DNA of 5,197 nt. Origin: Pseudorhodobacter sp. GTDB lineage: Bacteria > Pseudomonadota > Alphaproteobacteria > Rhodobacterales > Rhodobacteraceae. The notes beneath the pieces were generated by a model. It saw only the letters and a program-made list of their open reading frames with translations. It was not told where the DNA came from and made no database searches. The stretch covers positions 2,121 to 7,317 of the forward strand of contig JAHEDL010000201.1 in the NCBI GenBank assembly GCA_024641255.1. Reading direction: 5' to 3'. This document shows, piece after piece, positions 1 to 5,197 of the stretch. The first letter of the stretch is position 1, and each line of letters opens with the position of its first letter. A program made the position numbers and the translations under genes.

Positions 1-883
1 TCAACGTCGCCCTCTCCCAGCCCGCCACAAGTTTTGCCGCCGAAATCGGTGGGCAAATCATATCATAGCGGCCCTGAATGATCGCGGCCGGAATATGGGC
101 GATCCGGTGCTTTTCCTGCAAGATCCAGCCGTCGGTTTCCAGAAAAGCCGCGTTGACGAAATAGTGGTTTTCCAGCCGGGCAAAGGCGCGGGCATAATCT
201 GCGGGGCTTTCGCCATAAAAGCCGTCGCTATGAATCGACGCCAGCGCGTTTTCCCAGTTGGCCCAGGTGCGGGCTGCCTTGGTTTCTTCGATGATATTGC
301 CGGAAAACAGCCTGCGATGATAGGCGGCAATCAGATCGTCCCGCTCTGCCACCGGAATCGGCGCGATGAACCTTTCCCACAAATCCGGAAAGAACGCCCC
401 CGCTCCGCCGCCATAAAACCAGTCCAACTCTGACCGGGTTGACAGAAAAACCCCGCGCAGCACCATCTGCCGCACCCGCTCTGGGTGGGTGATCGCGTAA
501 ACCAGTGCCAGCGTCGCCCCCCAAGACCCGCCAAACAGAATGAACTGCGCGATCCCCAAAGCCGCGCGGATCACCTCGATATCTTGGATCAGGTGCCAGG
601 TTGTGTTGTTTTCCACCGTCGCATGCGGCCGCGACCGCCCACAACCGCGCTGATCAAACAGCACGACCCGATAGACCGCAGGGTCAAAATACCGCCGCAT
701 CGCCGGGCTACACCCACCGCCCGGACCGCCATGCAGCACCAGCACCGGAATGCCATCCGGCCGCCCACACTGCTCGACATAGATGCGATGCCCGTCTCCC
801 ATATCCATCATCCGCTGGTCGAAAGGATCAACCGGCGGGTAAAGATACTCAACTGCGCGCTTTTGGCCTGATCTGTGGTCCAT
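1..883 (-). CDS. pip: Proline iminopeptidase, 3' end cut by the window edge
   Basis: Cytoplasmic alpha/beta-hydrolase (peptidase family S33, EC 3.4.11.5) that removes N-terminal proline from peptides. The minus-strand frame from ATG 883-881 is open for 294 codons to the left edge, with no frameshift or stop. Family motifs are in order: [11 protein letters not shown] near residue 15, oxyanion-loop HGGPGGG at 51-57, DQRGCGRS at 77-84, nucleophile elbow GGSWG at 118-122 with catalytic Ser120, WANWE ending at Glu211, ENHYF from Glu238, and GRYD at 271-274 with catalytic Asp274. By analogy with studied homologues, Glu211 and Glu238 should hold the substrate's free N-terminus. The family is usually about 310-330 residues, so roughly 20-35 residues, with the catalytic His, lie outside. 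AGGG at 892-889 is a modest ribosome binding site five bases before the start. The gene is divergent from ubiG. The family assignment is firm; activity is inferred. Confidence 0.95.
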   Translation of the reverse strand, partial: MDHRSGQKRAVEYLYPPVDPFDQRMMDMGDGHRIYVEQCGRPDGIPVLVLHGGPGGGCSPAMRRYFDPAVYRVVLFDQRGCGRSRPHATVENNTTWHLIQDIEVIRAALGIAQFILFGGSWGATLALVYAITHPERVRQMVLRGVFLSTRSELDWFYGGGAGAFFPDLWERFIAPIPVAERDDLIAAYHRRLFSGNIIEETKAARTWANWENALASIHSDGFYGESPADYARAFARLENHYFVNAAFLETDGWILQEKHRIAHIPAAIIQGRYDMICPPISAAKLVAGWERATL

Positions 884-897
884 GATTACCCTATATA
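869..897 (+). promoter_or_regulatory. Candidate ubiG promoter in the pip-ubiG divergent gap
   Basis: The 60-bp gap between the divergent pip (start 883) and ubiG (start 944) has one conspicuous AT-rich patch, TATATA at 892-897, in otherwise GC-rich DNA. Read rightward it could be a -10 element, with a poor -35 (TGATCT, 869-874) 17 bases upstream. This would place the transcript start near 904 and give ubiG a leader of about 40 bases. The -35 would lie within the first codons of pip. TATATA is its own reverse complement, so it could also serve pip, but then pip would be nearly leaderless. This is a consensus-by-eye call and weak. Confidence 0.25.
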
Positions 898-932
898 CAG
901 CACCCAGACTGCGCCGCCACAGATCGGCGCGC

Positions 933-938
933 AAGGAG
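933..938 (+). promoter_or_regulatory. Ribosome binding site that fixes the ubiG start
   Basis: AAGGAG, a near-perfect Shine-Dalgarno sequence, ends five bases before ATG 944. The frame is open further upstream to another ATG at 875, but that one overlaps the start of divergent pip, has no comparable site, and would add 23 residues unlike known UbiG N-termini. The site therefore selects 944. Confidence 0.85.
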
Positions 939-943
939 TTCCA

Positions 944-1693
944 ATGACCCAGACCAACACGATCGACCCCGCAGAAGTCGCCAAGTTCGAGGCGATGGCC
1001 GCCGAATGGTGGGATGTGAACGGCAAATTCAAGCCGCTGCACCTGATGAATCCCTGCCGGTTGGATTACATCACCAGCCAGATCGCCGCCGAATATGACC
1101 GCGACCTGACGCAACCCGAACCGTTCACAGGTCTGCGCATCCTTGATATCGGCTGCGGCGGTGGGCTGCTGTCTGAACCGATGGCGCGGCTTGGTGCCAC
1201 CGTTGTGGGCGCCGATGCTGCGCCGCGCAATATTCCGGTGGCGCAGGTTCACGCCGAACAATCCGGCCTGACCATCGACTATCGCAATACCACCGCCGAA
1301 GATCTGGCCGCCAGCGGCGAACGCTTTGATGTGGTGCTGAACATGGAGGTGGTCGAACATGTCGCCGACCCGCTGGGCTATCTGGCCGCGTGCCAGCAAC
1401 TGCTGAAGCCGGGCGGCTTGATGCTGTGTTCCACCCTGAACCGGAATCCGAAAAGCTTTATGATGGCGATTGTCGGCGCTGAATGGGTGATGCGCTGGCT
1501 GCCCAAAGGCACGCATGACTGGGCGAAGTTCATCACCCCGGATGAGCTTTACGAACTGATTCGCAAGGCTGGCCTTGATCCGGTGGATCGCAAGGGCATG
1601 GTGTTCAATCCGGTGTCGTGGCGTTGGAGCCTGTCTTCGCGCGATCTGTCGGTGAACTATGTGACCGCCAGCATAAAGCGCGCCGCGATGTAA
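944..1693 (+). CDS. ubiG: Ubiquinone biosynthesis O-methyltransferase UbiG
   Basis: SAM-dependent class I methyltransferase that performs both O-methylations of ubiquinone synthesis: of the 2-polyprenyl-6-hydroxyphenol intermediate and of 3-demethylubiquinol (EC 2.1.1.222 / 2.1.1.64). It acts at the inner face of the cytoplasmic membrane. The product is 249 residues, normal for the family. The N-terminal UbiG signature runs from [10 protein letters not shown] through [17 protein letters not shown] (residues 15-43). SAM motif I is LDIGCGGG at 67-74. The acidic ribose-binding residue is Asp91 in [13 protein letters not shown] at 133-140 and LKPGGLM at 154-160 are motifs II and III, and STLNRN (163-168) and [15 protein letters not shown] (188-202) are UbiG-specific blocks. 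It appears to be a single-gene transcript, divergent from pip and closed by a hairpin just past the TAA. No damage is seen. Confidence 0.97.
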   Translation: MTQTNTIDPAEVAKFEAMAAEWWDVNGKFKPLHLMNPCRLDYITSQIAAEYDRDLTQPEPFTGLRILDIGCGGGLLSEPMARLGATVVGADAAPRNIPVAQVHAEQSGLTIDYRNTTAEDLAASGERFDVVLNMEVVEHVADPLGYLAACQQLLKPGGLMLCSTLNRNPKSFMMAIVGAEWVMRWLPKGTHDWAKFITPDELYELIRKAGLDPVDRKGMVFNPVSWRWSLSSRDLSVNYVTASIKRAAM

Positions 1694-1702
1694 AATCGTA
1701 TC

Positions 1703-1743
1703 AACGCCCGCCGGTGCAGTCGCAATCGGCGGGCGCGTTTGTT
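1703..1743. terminator. Hairpin terminator shared by convergent ubiG and aldo/keto reductase
   Basis: A perfect 9-bp GC-rich stem, CGCCCGCCG at 1705-1713 with CGGCGGGCG at 1727-1735, encloses a 13-base loop in which TGC (1715-1717) and GCA (1722-1724) can extend the fold. Rightward it is followed by CGTTTGTTG, leftward by TTGATACGATTTT. Both tails are only moderately T-rich. It fills most of the 61-bp gap between the ubiG stop (1693) and the reductase stop (1755), so a bidirectional intrinsic terminator is the natural reading. The stem is directly visible; function in both directions is inferred. Confidence 0.75.
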
Positions 1744-1754
1744 GTAGGTTGGGC

Positions 1755-2777
1755 TTAGTCGGACGACGACTTTGCCCAAAGATTGATATCTTTCTCTTCC
1801 GAAATGGCATCAATCGCCGCCAGCTCTTCTGCCGAGAATTCCAGATTGGAAATCGCCCCAACGCAATCGGTTATCTGCTCTGGCTTTGATGCGCCGATCA
1901 GGGCGCTGGTGATACCACCATTGCGCAGCACCCACGCAATTGCCATTTGCGCCAGCGTTTGACCGCGGGCTTCTGCCATCGCATTCAGCTTGCGAACCGA
2001 AGCCAGCGCTTTTTCCACCACAGCCGGATCAAGCGATTTATCCTGTGAGGCGCGGCTGCCAGCCGGAATCCCGTTCAGATATTTGTTGGTCAGAATGCCC
2101 TGCGCCAATGGCACGAAGGCGATAGAGCCGATGCCAAGCTCTTGCAGCGTGTCTTTCAGGCCGTCGGTTTCGACCCAACGGTTGAGAATGTTATAGCTGG
2201 GTTGGTGGATGATACAGGGCGTGCCCAGATCTTTCAGAATGGCCGCCGCTTCGCGGGTGCGCTGGGCGTTATAGCTGGAAATCCCCACATAAAGTGCGCG
2301 GCCAGACCGCACGATATGATCCAGCGCCATCATGGTTTCTTCCAGCGGCGTATCGGGGTCCATGCGGTGCGAATAGAAGATATCGACGTAATCCAGACCC
2401 ATACGCTTCAATGACTGGTCGCAAGAGGCGATAAGATATTTGCGCGACCCCCATTCGCCATAGGGGCCACCCCACATCAGGTAACCGGCTTTCGACGAAA
2501 TGATCATCTCGTCGCGGTAGGCTTTGAAATCGGTCTTCAAAATCTCGCCAAAGGCTTCTTCGGCCGAACCGGGGGGCGGGCCATAGTTGTTGGCAAGATC
2601 GAAATGGGTGATGCCGTGGTCAAAAGCGGTCTGGCAAATGGCGCGCTTGGTGGCATGCGGTGTGTCATGGCCAAAGTTGTGCCAAAGCCCCAGCGACACC
2701 GCTGGAAGTTGCAACCCGGATTTGCCGCAGCGGCGATAGATCATACGGTCGTAACGGTTTTCGGCGGCTGTATACAT
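1755..2777 (-). CDS. Aldo/keto reductase, YghZ / L-glyceraldehyde-3-phosphate reductase type
   Basis: Soluble NADPH-dependent oxidoreductase with a TIM-barrel aldo/keto reductase fold (340 residues). It resembles E. coli YghZ (GpR, AKR14 family, about 346 residues) in nearly every block I can recall. Blocks include RRCGKSGLQLPAVSLGLWHNFG near residues 15-36, ITHFDLANNYGPPPGSAEE at 56-74, SRKYLIAS at 111-118, GISSYN at 165-170, HQPSYNILNRWV at 191-202 and PLAQGILTNKYLNG at 223-236. The catalytic tetrad is Asp60, Tyr65, Lys96 (SSKAGY) and His137 (YSHR). IGASKPEQ at 294-301 is the cofactor phosphate-binding segment. Family members reduce L-glyceraldehyde 3-phosphate and methylglyoxal, so aldehyde detoxification is the likely role; the physiological substrate here is inferred. 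It stands alone, convergent with ubiG and divergent from tamA. The start was chosen by its ribosome binding site; Met12 has none. Confidence 0.93.
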   Translation of the reverse strand: MYTAAENRYDRMIYRRCGKSGLQLPAVSLGLWHNFGHDTPHATKRAICQTAFDHGITHFDLANNYGPPPGSAEEAFGEILKTDFKAYRDEMIISSKAGYLMWGGPYGEWGSRKYLIASCDQSLKRMGLDYVDIFYSHRMDPDTPLEETMMALDHIVRSGRALYVGISSYNAQRTREAAAILKDLGTPCIIHQPSYNILNRWVETDGLKDTLQELGIGSIAFVPLAQGILTNKYLNGIPAGSRASQDKSLDPAVVEKALASVRKLNAMAEARGQTLAQMAIAWVLRNGGITSALIGASKPEQITDCVGAISNLEFSAEELAAIDAISEEKDINLWAKSSSD

Positions 2778-2783
2778 GGCGGA

Positions 2784-2789
2784 CCCCTT
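2784..2789 (-). promoter_or_regulatory. Ribosome binding site of the aldo/keto reductase
   Basis: On the minus strand AAGGGG (2789-2784) lies six bases before ATG 2777-2775. The in-frame ATG at codon 12 has only CGTTACGACCGT before it, with no purine-rich site, so the longer product is preferred. The extra N-terminal residues also match the general layout of E. coli YghZ. Confidence 0.75.
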
Positions 2790-2925
2790 GGTTTGGCTGC
2801 GCTAACAGTTCGGATCAAAGCGGGCCAACGTCAAGGCGGGCGGCTTGTTGCCCGTTGTAAAAAGTGAGCAGGGGGCGTCGTTGCCCTTTGTCTGGCAAGT
2901 CGGCATAGTGGCCCTGCGGCGGGTT

Positions 2926-2929
2926 GGAG
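2926..2929 (+). promoter_or_regulatory. Ribosome binding site that fixes the tamA start
   Basis: GGAG lies five bases before ATG 2935. The reading frame stays open upstream to a TTG at 2845, but that start would place about 30 non-secretory residues before the signal peptide. Starting at 2935 puts Lys3, Lys8 and Arg11 directly before the hydrophobic stretch, the normal order of a Sec signal. Confidence 0.75.
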
Positions 2930-2934
2930 TGTTC

Positions 2935-4761
2935 ATGTATAAAGGGTCTATTGGAAAAACCGCGCGAATGATGGTTGGTGCCATCGCGCTGTGTCTAACC
3001 GCAGGCACGGCGGGTCTTGCGCTTGATCGCTTGGATTTTGTGGTTTCCGGTGGCGATGCGGTGCTTGAAAAAGACCTGCGCGCGGCGTCGATTTTATTGG
3101 CTTCCAAGAAATCCCATCAAGTCGCGGCGCAGGATTTGTTTGCCGACGCACGGGCAGAATATGCCAGCCTTTTGAATGCCTTATACGCGCGCGGCCACTA
3201 TTCGGCGGTGATTCACGTTTACATCGATGGGCGCGAGGCGGCGGCGATTGCGCCGCTGGATGCACCAGGCACGATTGGCAGCATCAGGGTCGAGGTTATT
3301 GCCGGACCGGCCTTTCACTTTTCGCAGGCGCAGGTGGCGCCGCTGGCGGCTCGTACCGCAATTCCGAAGGGTTTTGCGGTGGGAAAACCTGCCGAAAGTG
3401 GCGCTATCTTAGAGGCGGTAACGGCGGGCGTTAACGGCTGGCGCGCGCAGGGGCATGCCAAGGCAGCGGTGGCCACGCAAAACCTGGTTGCCGATCATAC
3501 AAAAGCCAGCCTGTCGGCCGATGTGACGTTAGATCCGGGGCCACGGCTGCGTTTTGGTGGGCTGACGATCAAAGGCACCGAACGGATGCGCGACGCGCGG
3601 GTGCGCGCGATTGCGGGCTTGCCCGAAGGCAAGGTGTTTCGACCGCGCGATCTTGATGCAGCGGCGTCGCGGTTGCGTCGCACCGGCGTCTTCAAATCTG
3701 TCACGCTGCGCGAGGATGATCTGATCACCGCGCCAGATTTCCTGGGCATTACCGCGACGTTGGTTGAAGAAAAGCTGCGCCGCTACACCTTTGGCGCGCA
3801 GATCGCCAGCAATGATGGGACGACGCTGAATGGGGCATGGCTGCACCGTAACCTGTGGGGCGGGGCAGAGCGTTTGACGCTCAGCGGCGAGATGACGAAT
3901 ATCGGCGTGCAGGCGGGCGGCGCTGACTTCAATCTTGGCGTCACTTTGGATCGCCCGGCGACGTTTACCGCAGATACCACCGCCAGTGTCAGCCTGAGCT
4001 ATGGCAAGCTGAATGAGGCCGACTATGATGCCGACATCTTTGTCGCCACGGTTGGGCTAAGCCATGTGTTTTCTGATTCGCTTAGCGGCAAGCTGGGCTT
4101 TGGCTATGATTACGCCAGAATTAACGATCCGCGAGGGCCGTGGACCTATCGCGCGCTGGCGTTGCCGATAAGCCTTGTGTGGGACCGACGCGACAGCAAG
4201 GCCGACGCCACGCGCAATGGCTATGCCGAGGCAGAGCTGAAGCCGTTTCTTGGCTTTGGCATCACAGATTCGGGTTTGCGGCTAAAGATGGATTTGCGCG
4301 GCTACAAGGCGGTGGGCGAGGCGCGGCGTTTTGTGTTGGCGGGGCGGGTGCAGGTGGGCGCGGTGTTTGGTGCCAGCTTGCTTGGCACCCCCCGCGATTA
4401 TTTGTTCTACTCGGGCGGAGGGGGCACGGTGCGCGGCCAGCCCTATCAGTCGCTTGGTGTAAGCGTGCTGCGTGATGAACTGGGGGCAAGCTTTCAAACT
4501 GGCGGCAAAACCTTTGTCGGTGGTTCGGCAGAGGCGCGGGTCAAAGTCACCGACACCATTGGTGTGGTGGGGTTTGTTGACGTTGGCCGTGTCGATGCCG
4601 ACAGCTTCTTTTCCGATTTTGGCGATTGGCAGGCGGGGGCCGGGCTTGGCGTTCGCTATGCCACGCCGGTGGGGCCGATCCGGTTGGATCTGGCGGTTCC
4701 GGTGGGCGGGCAAACCGGCAGCGGAATGCAGATTTATGTAGGATTGGGGCAGGCGTTCTGA
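2935..4761 (+). CDS. tamA: Outer-membrane translocation and assembly module protein TamA
   Basis: BamA/Omp85-superfamily outer-membrane protein. With TamB it forms the translocation and assembly module, which supports insertion of some outer-membrane proteins and, in recent work, phospholipid transport. The product is 608 residues. A Sec signal peptide covers 1-29 (basic start, MMVGAIALCLTAGTAGLA, cleavage near Ala29). Three POTRA domains can be read at roughly 30-112, 113-200 and 203-280; the third is clearest, with FGGLTIKGTERM and LRRTGVFKSV. The 16-stranded barrel fills about 283-608. It contains WDRRDSKADATRNGY at 416-430, the loop-6 segment GGGGTVRGQPYQSLG at 494-508, GGSAEAR at 529-535, GFVDVGRV at 546-553 and GVRYATPVGPIRLDLA at 572-587. 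The last residue is Phe608 within IYVGLGQAF, the usual beta-signal ending. Loop 6 has VRGQ where the superfamily usually has VRGY or VRGF. The stop codon overlaps the tamB start, so the two are probably translated from one message. Confidence 0.93.
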   Translation: MYKGSIGKTARMMVGAIALCLTAGTAGLALDRLDFVVSGGDAVLEKDLRAASILLASKKSHQVAAQDLFADARAEYASLLNALYARGHYSAVIHVYIDGREAAAIAPLDAPGTIGSIRVEVIAGPAFHFSQAQVAPLAARTAIPKGFAVGKPAESGAILEAVTAGVNGWRAQGHAKAAVATQNLVADHTKASLSADVTLDPGPRLRFGGLTIKGTERMRDARVRAIAGLPEGKVFRPRDLDAAASRLRRTGVFKSVTLREDDLITAPDFLGITATLVEEKLRRYTFGAQIASNDGTTLNGAWLHRNLWGGAERLTLSGEMTNIGVQAGGADFNLGVTLDRPATFTADTTASVSLSYGKLNEADYDADIFVATVGLSHVFSDSLSGKLGFGYDYARINDPRGPWTYRALALPISLVWDRRDSKADATRNGYAEAELKPFLGFGITDSGLRLKMDLRGYKAVGEARRFVLAGRVQVGAVFGASLLGTPRDYLFYSGGGGTVRGQPYQSLGVSVLRDELGASFQTGGKTFVGGSAEARVKVTDTIGVVGFVDVGRVDADSFFSDFGDWQAGAGLGVRYATPVGPIRLDLAVPVGGQTGSGMQIYVGLGQAF

Positions 4762-5197
4762 TGCGGTTGGGACTTGCGCTTTGCATGGTTTTGTTGCCGC
4801 TGTCGGCCATCGCGCAGACGGATGATCGTGATTATCTGACAGCATTTTTAGAAGATTCGCTGTCCGGCGCGGGCCGCAAGGTCACGGTGACCGGGTTTCA
4901 GGGCGCGCTTTCGTCGCAAGCCTCGCTGACCGATCTGACGATTGCCGACGACACCGGCGTTTGGCTGACCCTGCATGACGTTGCGCTGGATTGGAGCCGA
5001 TCTGCGCTGCTGTCGGGCGAAGTGGTGGTCAACAAGCTGACCGCTGCAGAAATCGTGCTGGATCGTTTGCCAACGAACGGCACTGCCACCACGGCACCCG
5101 AAGCCGGAACATTCAACTTGCCGGATCTGCCGGTTTCTATCCAGATCGGCGAGATTTCTGCAGATCATATCGTCTTGGGGCTGTCGGTTCTAGGCAC
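4761..5197 (+). CDS. tamB: Translocation and assembly module protein TamB, N-terminal part
   Basis: First 145 codons of the TamA partner; the rest lies beyond the right edge. Full-length TamB is typically well over 1000 residues, built of a long beta-taco groove bridging inner and outer membrane, with the DUF490 domain at the far C-terminus, not visible here. The visible part begins with a short hydrophobic leader (residues 1-18, ending SAIA before Gln19). It continues with DDRDYLTAFLEDSLSGAGRKV and VTGFQGALSSQASLTDLTIAD (about 21-63), then GVWLTLHDVALDW at 66-78 and LLSGEVVVNKLTAAEIVLDRLP at 83-104, an AsmA-like alternation of short beta strands. I recognise this wording as the start of rhodobacterial TamB. 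ATG 4761-4763 shares its A with the tamA TGA, and AGG at 4751-4753 is a modest ribosome binding site. The assignment rests on the N-terminal pattern together with its position after tamA. Confidence 0.88.
   Translation, partial: MRLGLALCMVLLPLSAIAQTDDRDYLTAFLEDSLSGAGRKVTVTGFQGALSSQASLTDLTIADDTGVWLTLHDVALDWSRSALLSGEVVVNKLTAAEIVLDRLPTNGTATTAPEAGTFNLPDLPVSIQIGEISADHIVLGLSVLG

Larger units (their letters stand above)
2778..2934. promoter_or_regulatory. Divergent intergenic region between the reductase and tamA
   Basis: These 157 bp separate two diverging genes and must carry at least one promoter, probably two. Leftward, TTGACG (2834-2829) is a good -35 match, but the hexamer 17 bases on, GAACTG (2811-2806), is a poor -10. 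TGTTAG (2807-2802) is a better one, but 21 bases away. Rightward, the most AT-rich spot is TTGTAAAAAG (2855-2864), without a convincing -35. A short inverted repeat, CGGGC (2837-2841) and GCCCG (2850-2854), lies beside it. No riboswitch, RNA gene or small reading frame with a plausible start is seen here. Confidence 0.4.

Noticed and set aside
58..644. Several overlapping minus-strand open frames of 67-138 codons that might suggest a broken pip gene.
   Set aside because: A single minus-strand frame from 883 to the window edge is fully open and carries all expected iminopeptidase motifs in order. The others are out-of-frame shadows in GC-rich DNA, and the true frame simply has no stop inside the window.
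95..871. Plus-strand open frames antisense to pip (95-433, 485-871).
   Set aside because: They lie opposite a well-supported gene, show no recognisable domain, and have no convincing ribosome binding site. They are what high GC codon bias produces on the opposite strand.
875..943. Upstream ATG that would extend UbiG by 23 residues.
   Set aside because: It overlaps the start of the divergent pip gene, lacks a ribosome binding site, and the added residues are not UbiG-like. AAGGAG before 944 decides the start.
2826..2857. Short inverted repeats upstream of tamA (CGGGC/GCCCG, CAACG/CGTTG) as a regulator operator or riboswitch.
   Set aside because: The arms are only five bases, overlap each other, and are expected by chance in GC-rich DNA. 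No known regulator consensus is recognisable.
2845..2934. Upstream TTG start that would extend TamA by 30 residues.
   Set aside because: It would bury the signal peptide behind unrelated residues and occupy the region expected to hold the promoter. GGAG before 2935 is better.
2983..2997. Cysteine in the TamA leader (Cys20) as a lipoprotein cleavage site.
   Set aside because: The residues before it (Ile-Ala-Leu) do not fit a lipobox, which needs a small residue directly before Cys, and TamA is a barrel protein, not a lipoprotein.
2935..4761. tamA seems to use TTG, CTT and CGT codons more than ubiG does, hinting at foreign origin.
   Set aside because: This is an impression by eye without counts. 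The tamA-tamB order and rhodobacterial wording argue for a native gene, and codon differences of this kind also follow expression level.
4282..4845. A 187-codon minus-strand open frame opposite the end of tamA and the start of tamB.
   Set aside because: Its composition is Pro-, Ala-, Arg- and His-rich, typical of an antisense shadow, and tamA barrel motifs on the other strand are continuous through it.
1..5197. A search for CRISPR repeats, tRNA or rRNA genes, insertion sequence ends, attachment sites, and toxin-antitoxin or defence genes.
   Set aside because: No direct repeat array, cloverleaf, transposase motif or unexplained gene-sized stretch was found. Five familiar genes and short gaps account for the whole window.

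Overview
The window reads as ordinary chromosomal DNA from an alphaproteobacterium, most likely a member of the Rhodobacterales (Roseobacter/Rhodobacter-type). The basis is the moderately high GC content, the UbiG wording ([25 protein letters not shown]) and a tamA-tamB pair whose TamB begins with the short leader and GALSSQA motif I associate with that order. Genus cannot be fixed from the sequence alone.

Layout, left to right. (1) A proline iminopeptidase gene (pip) on the minus strand starts at 883 and runs off the left edge; only its last residues, including the catalytic histidine, are missing. (2) A 60-bp divergent gap carries an AT-rich TATATA element and a strong ribosome binding site for ubiG. 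(3) ubiG (944-1693, +) encodes the ubiquinone O-methyltransferase. (4) A GC-rich hairpin at about 1703-1743 sits between the convergent ends of ubiG and the next gene and probably terminates both. (5) An aldo/keto reductase of the YghZ / L-glyceraldehyde-3-phosphate reductase type lies at 1755-2777 on the minus strand. (6) A 157-bp divergent gap follows. (7) tamA (2935-4761, +) encodes a BamA-like outer-membrane protein. It overlaps by one base (8) tamB, whose first 145 codons lie in the window before the right edge.

The genes form at least four transcription units: pip leftward, ubiG rightward, the reductase leftward, and tamAB rightward. Only tamA and tamB clearly work together. TamA is the outer-membrane beta-barrel with POTRA domains, and TamB is the long periplasm-spanning partner; together they form the translocation and assembly module, linked to outer-membrane protein assembly and lipid transport. 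The other three genes are housekeeping or metabolic: peptide turnover, quinone synthesis and aldehyde reduction.

I looked for a mobile element, CRISPR array, defence or toxin system, RNA gene or unexplained repeat and found none. No stretch above 160 bases lacks a gene. The points worth a second look are modest: a TamB N-terminus that looks like a cleavable signal peptide, a VRGQ in place of VRGY/F in TamA, and the two compact divergent promoter gaps.
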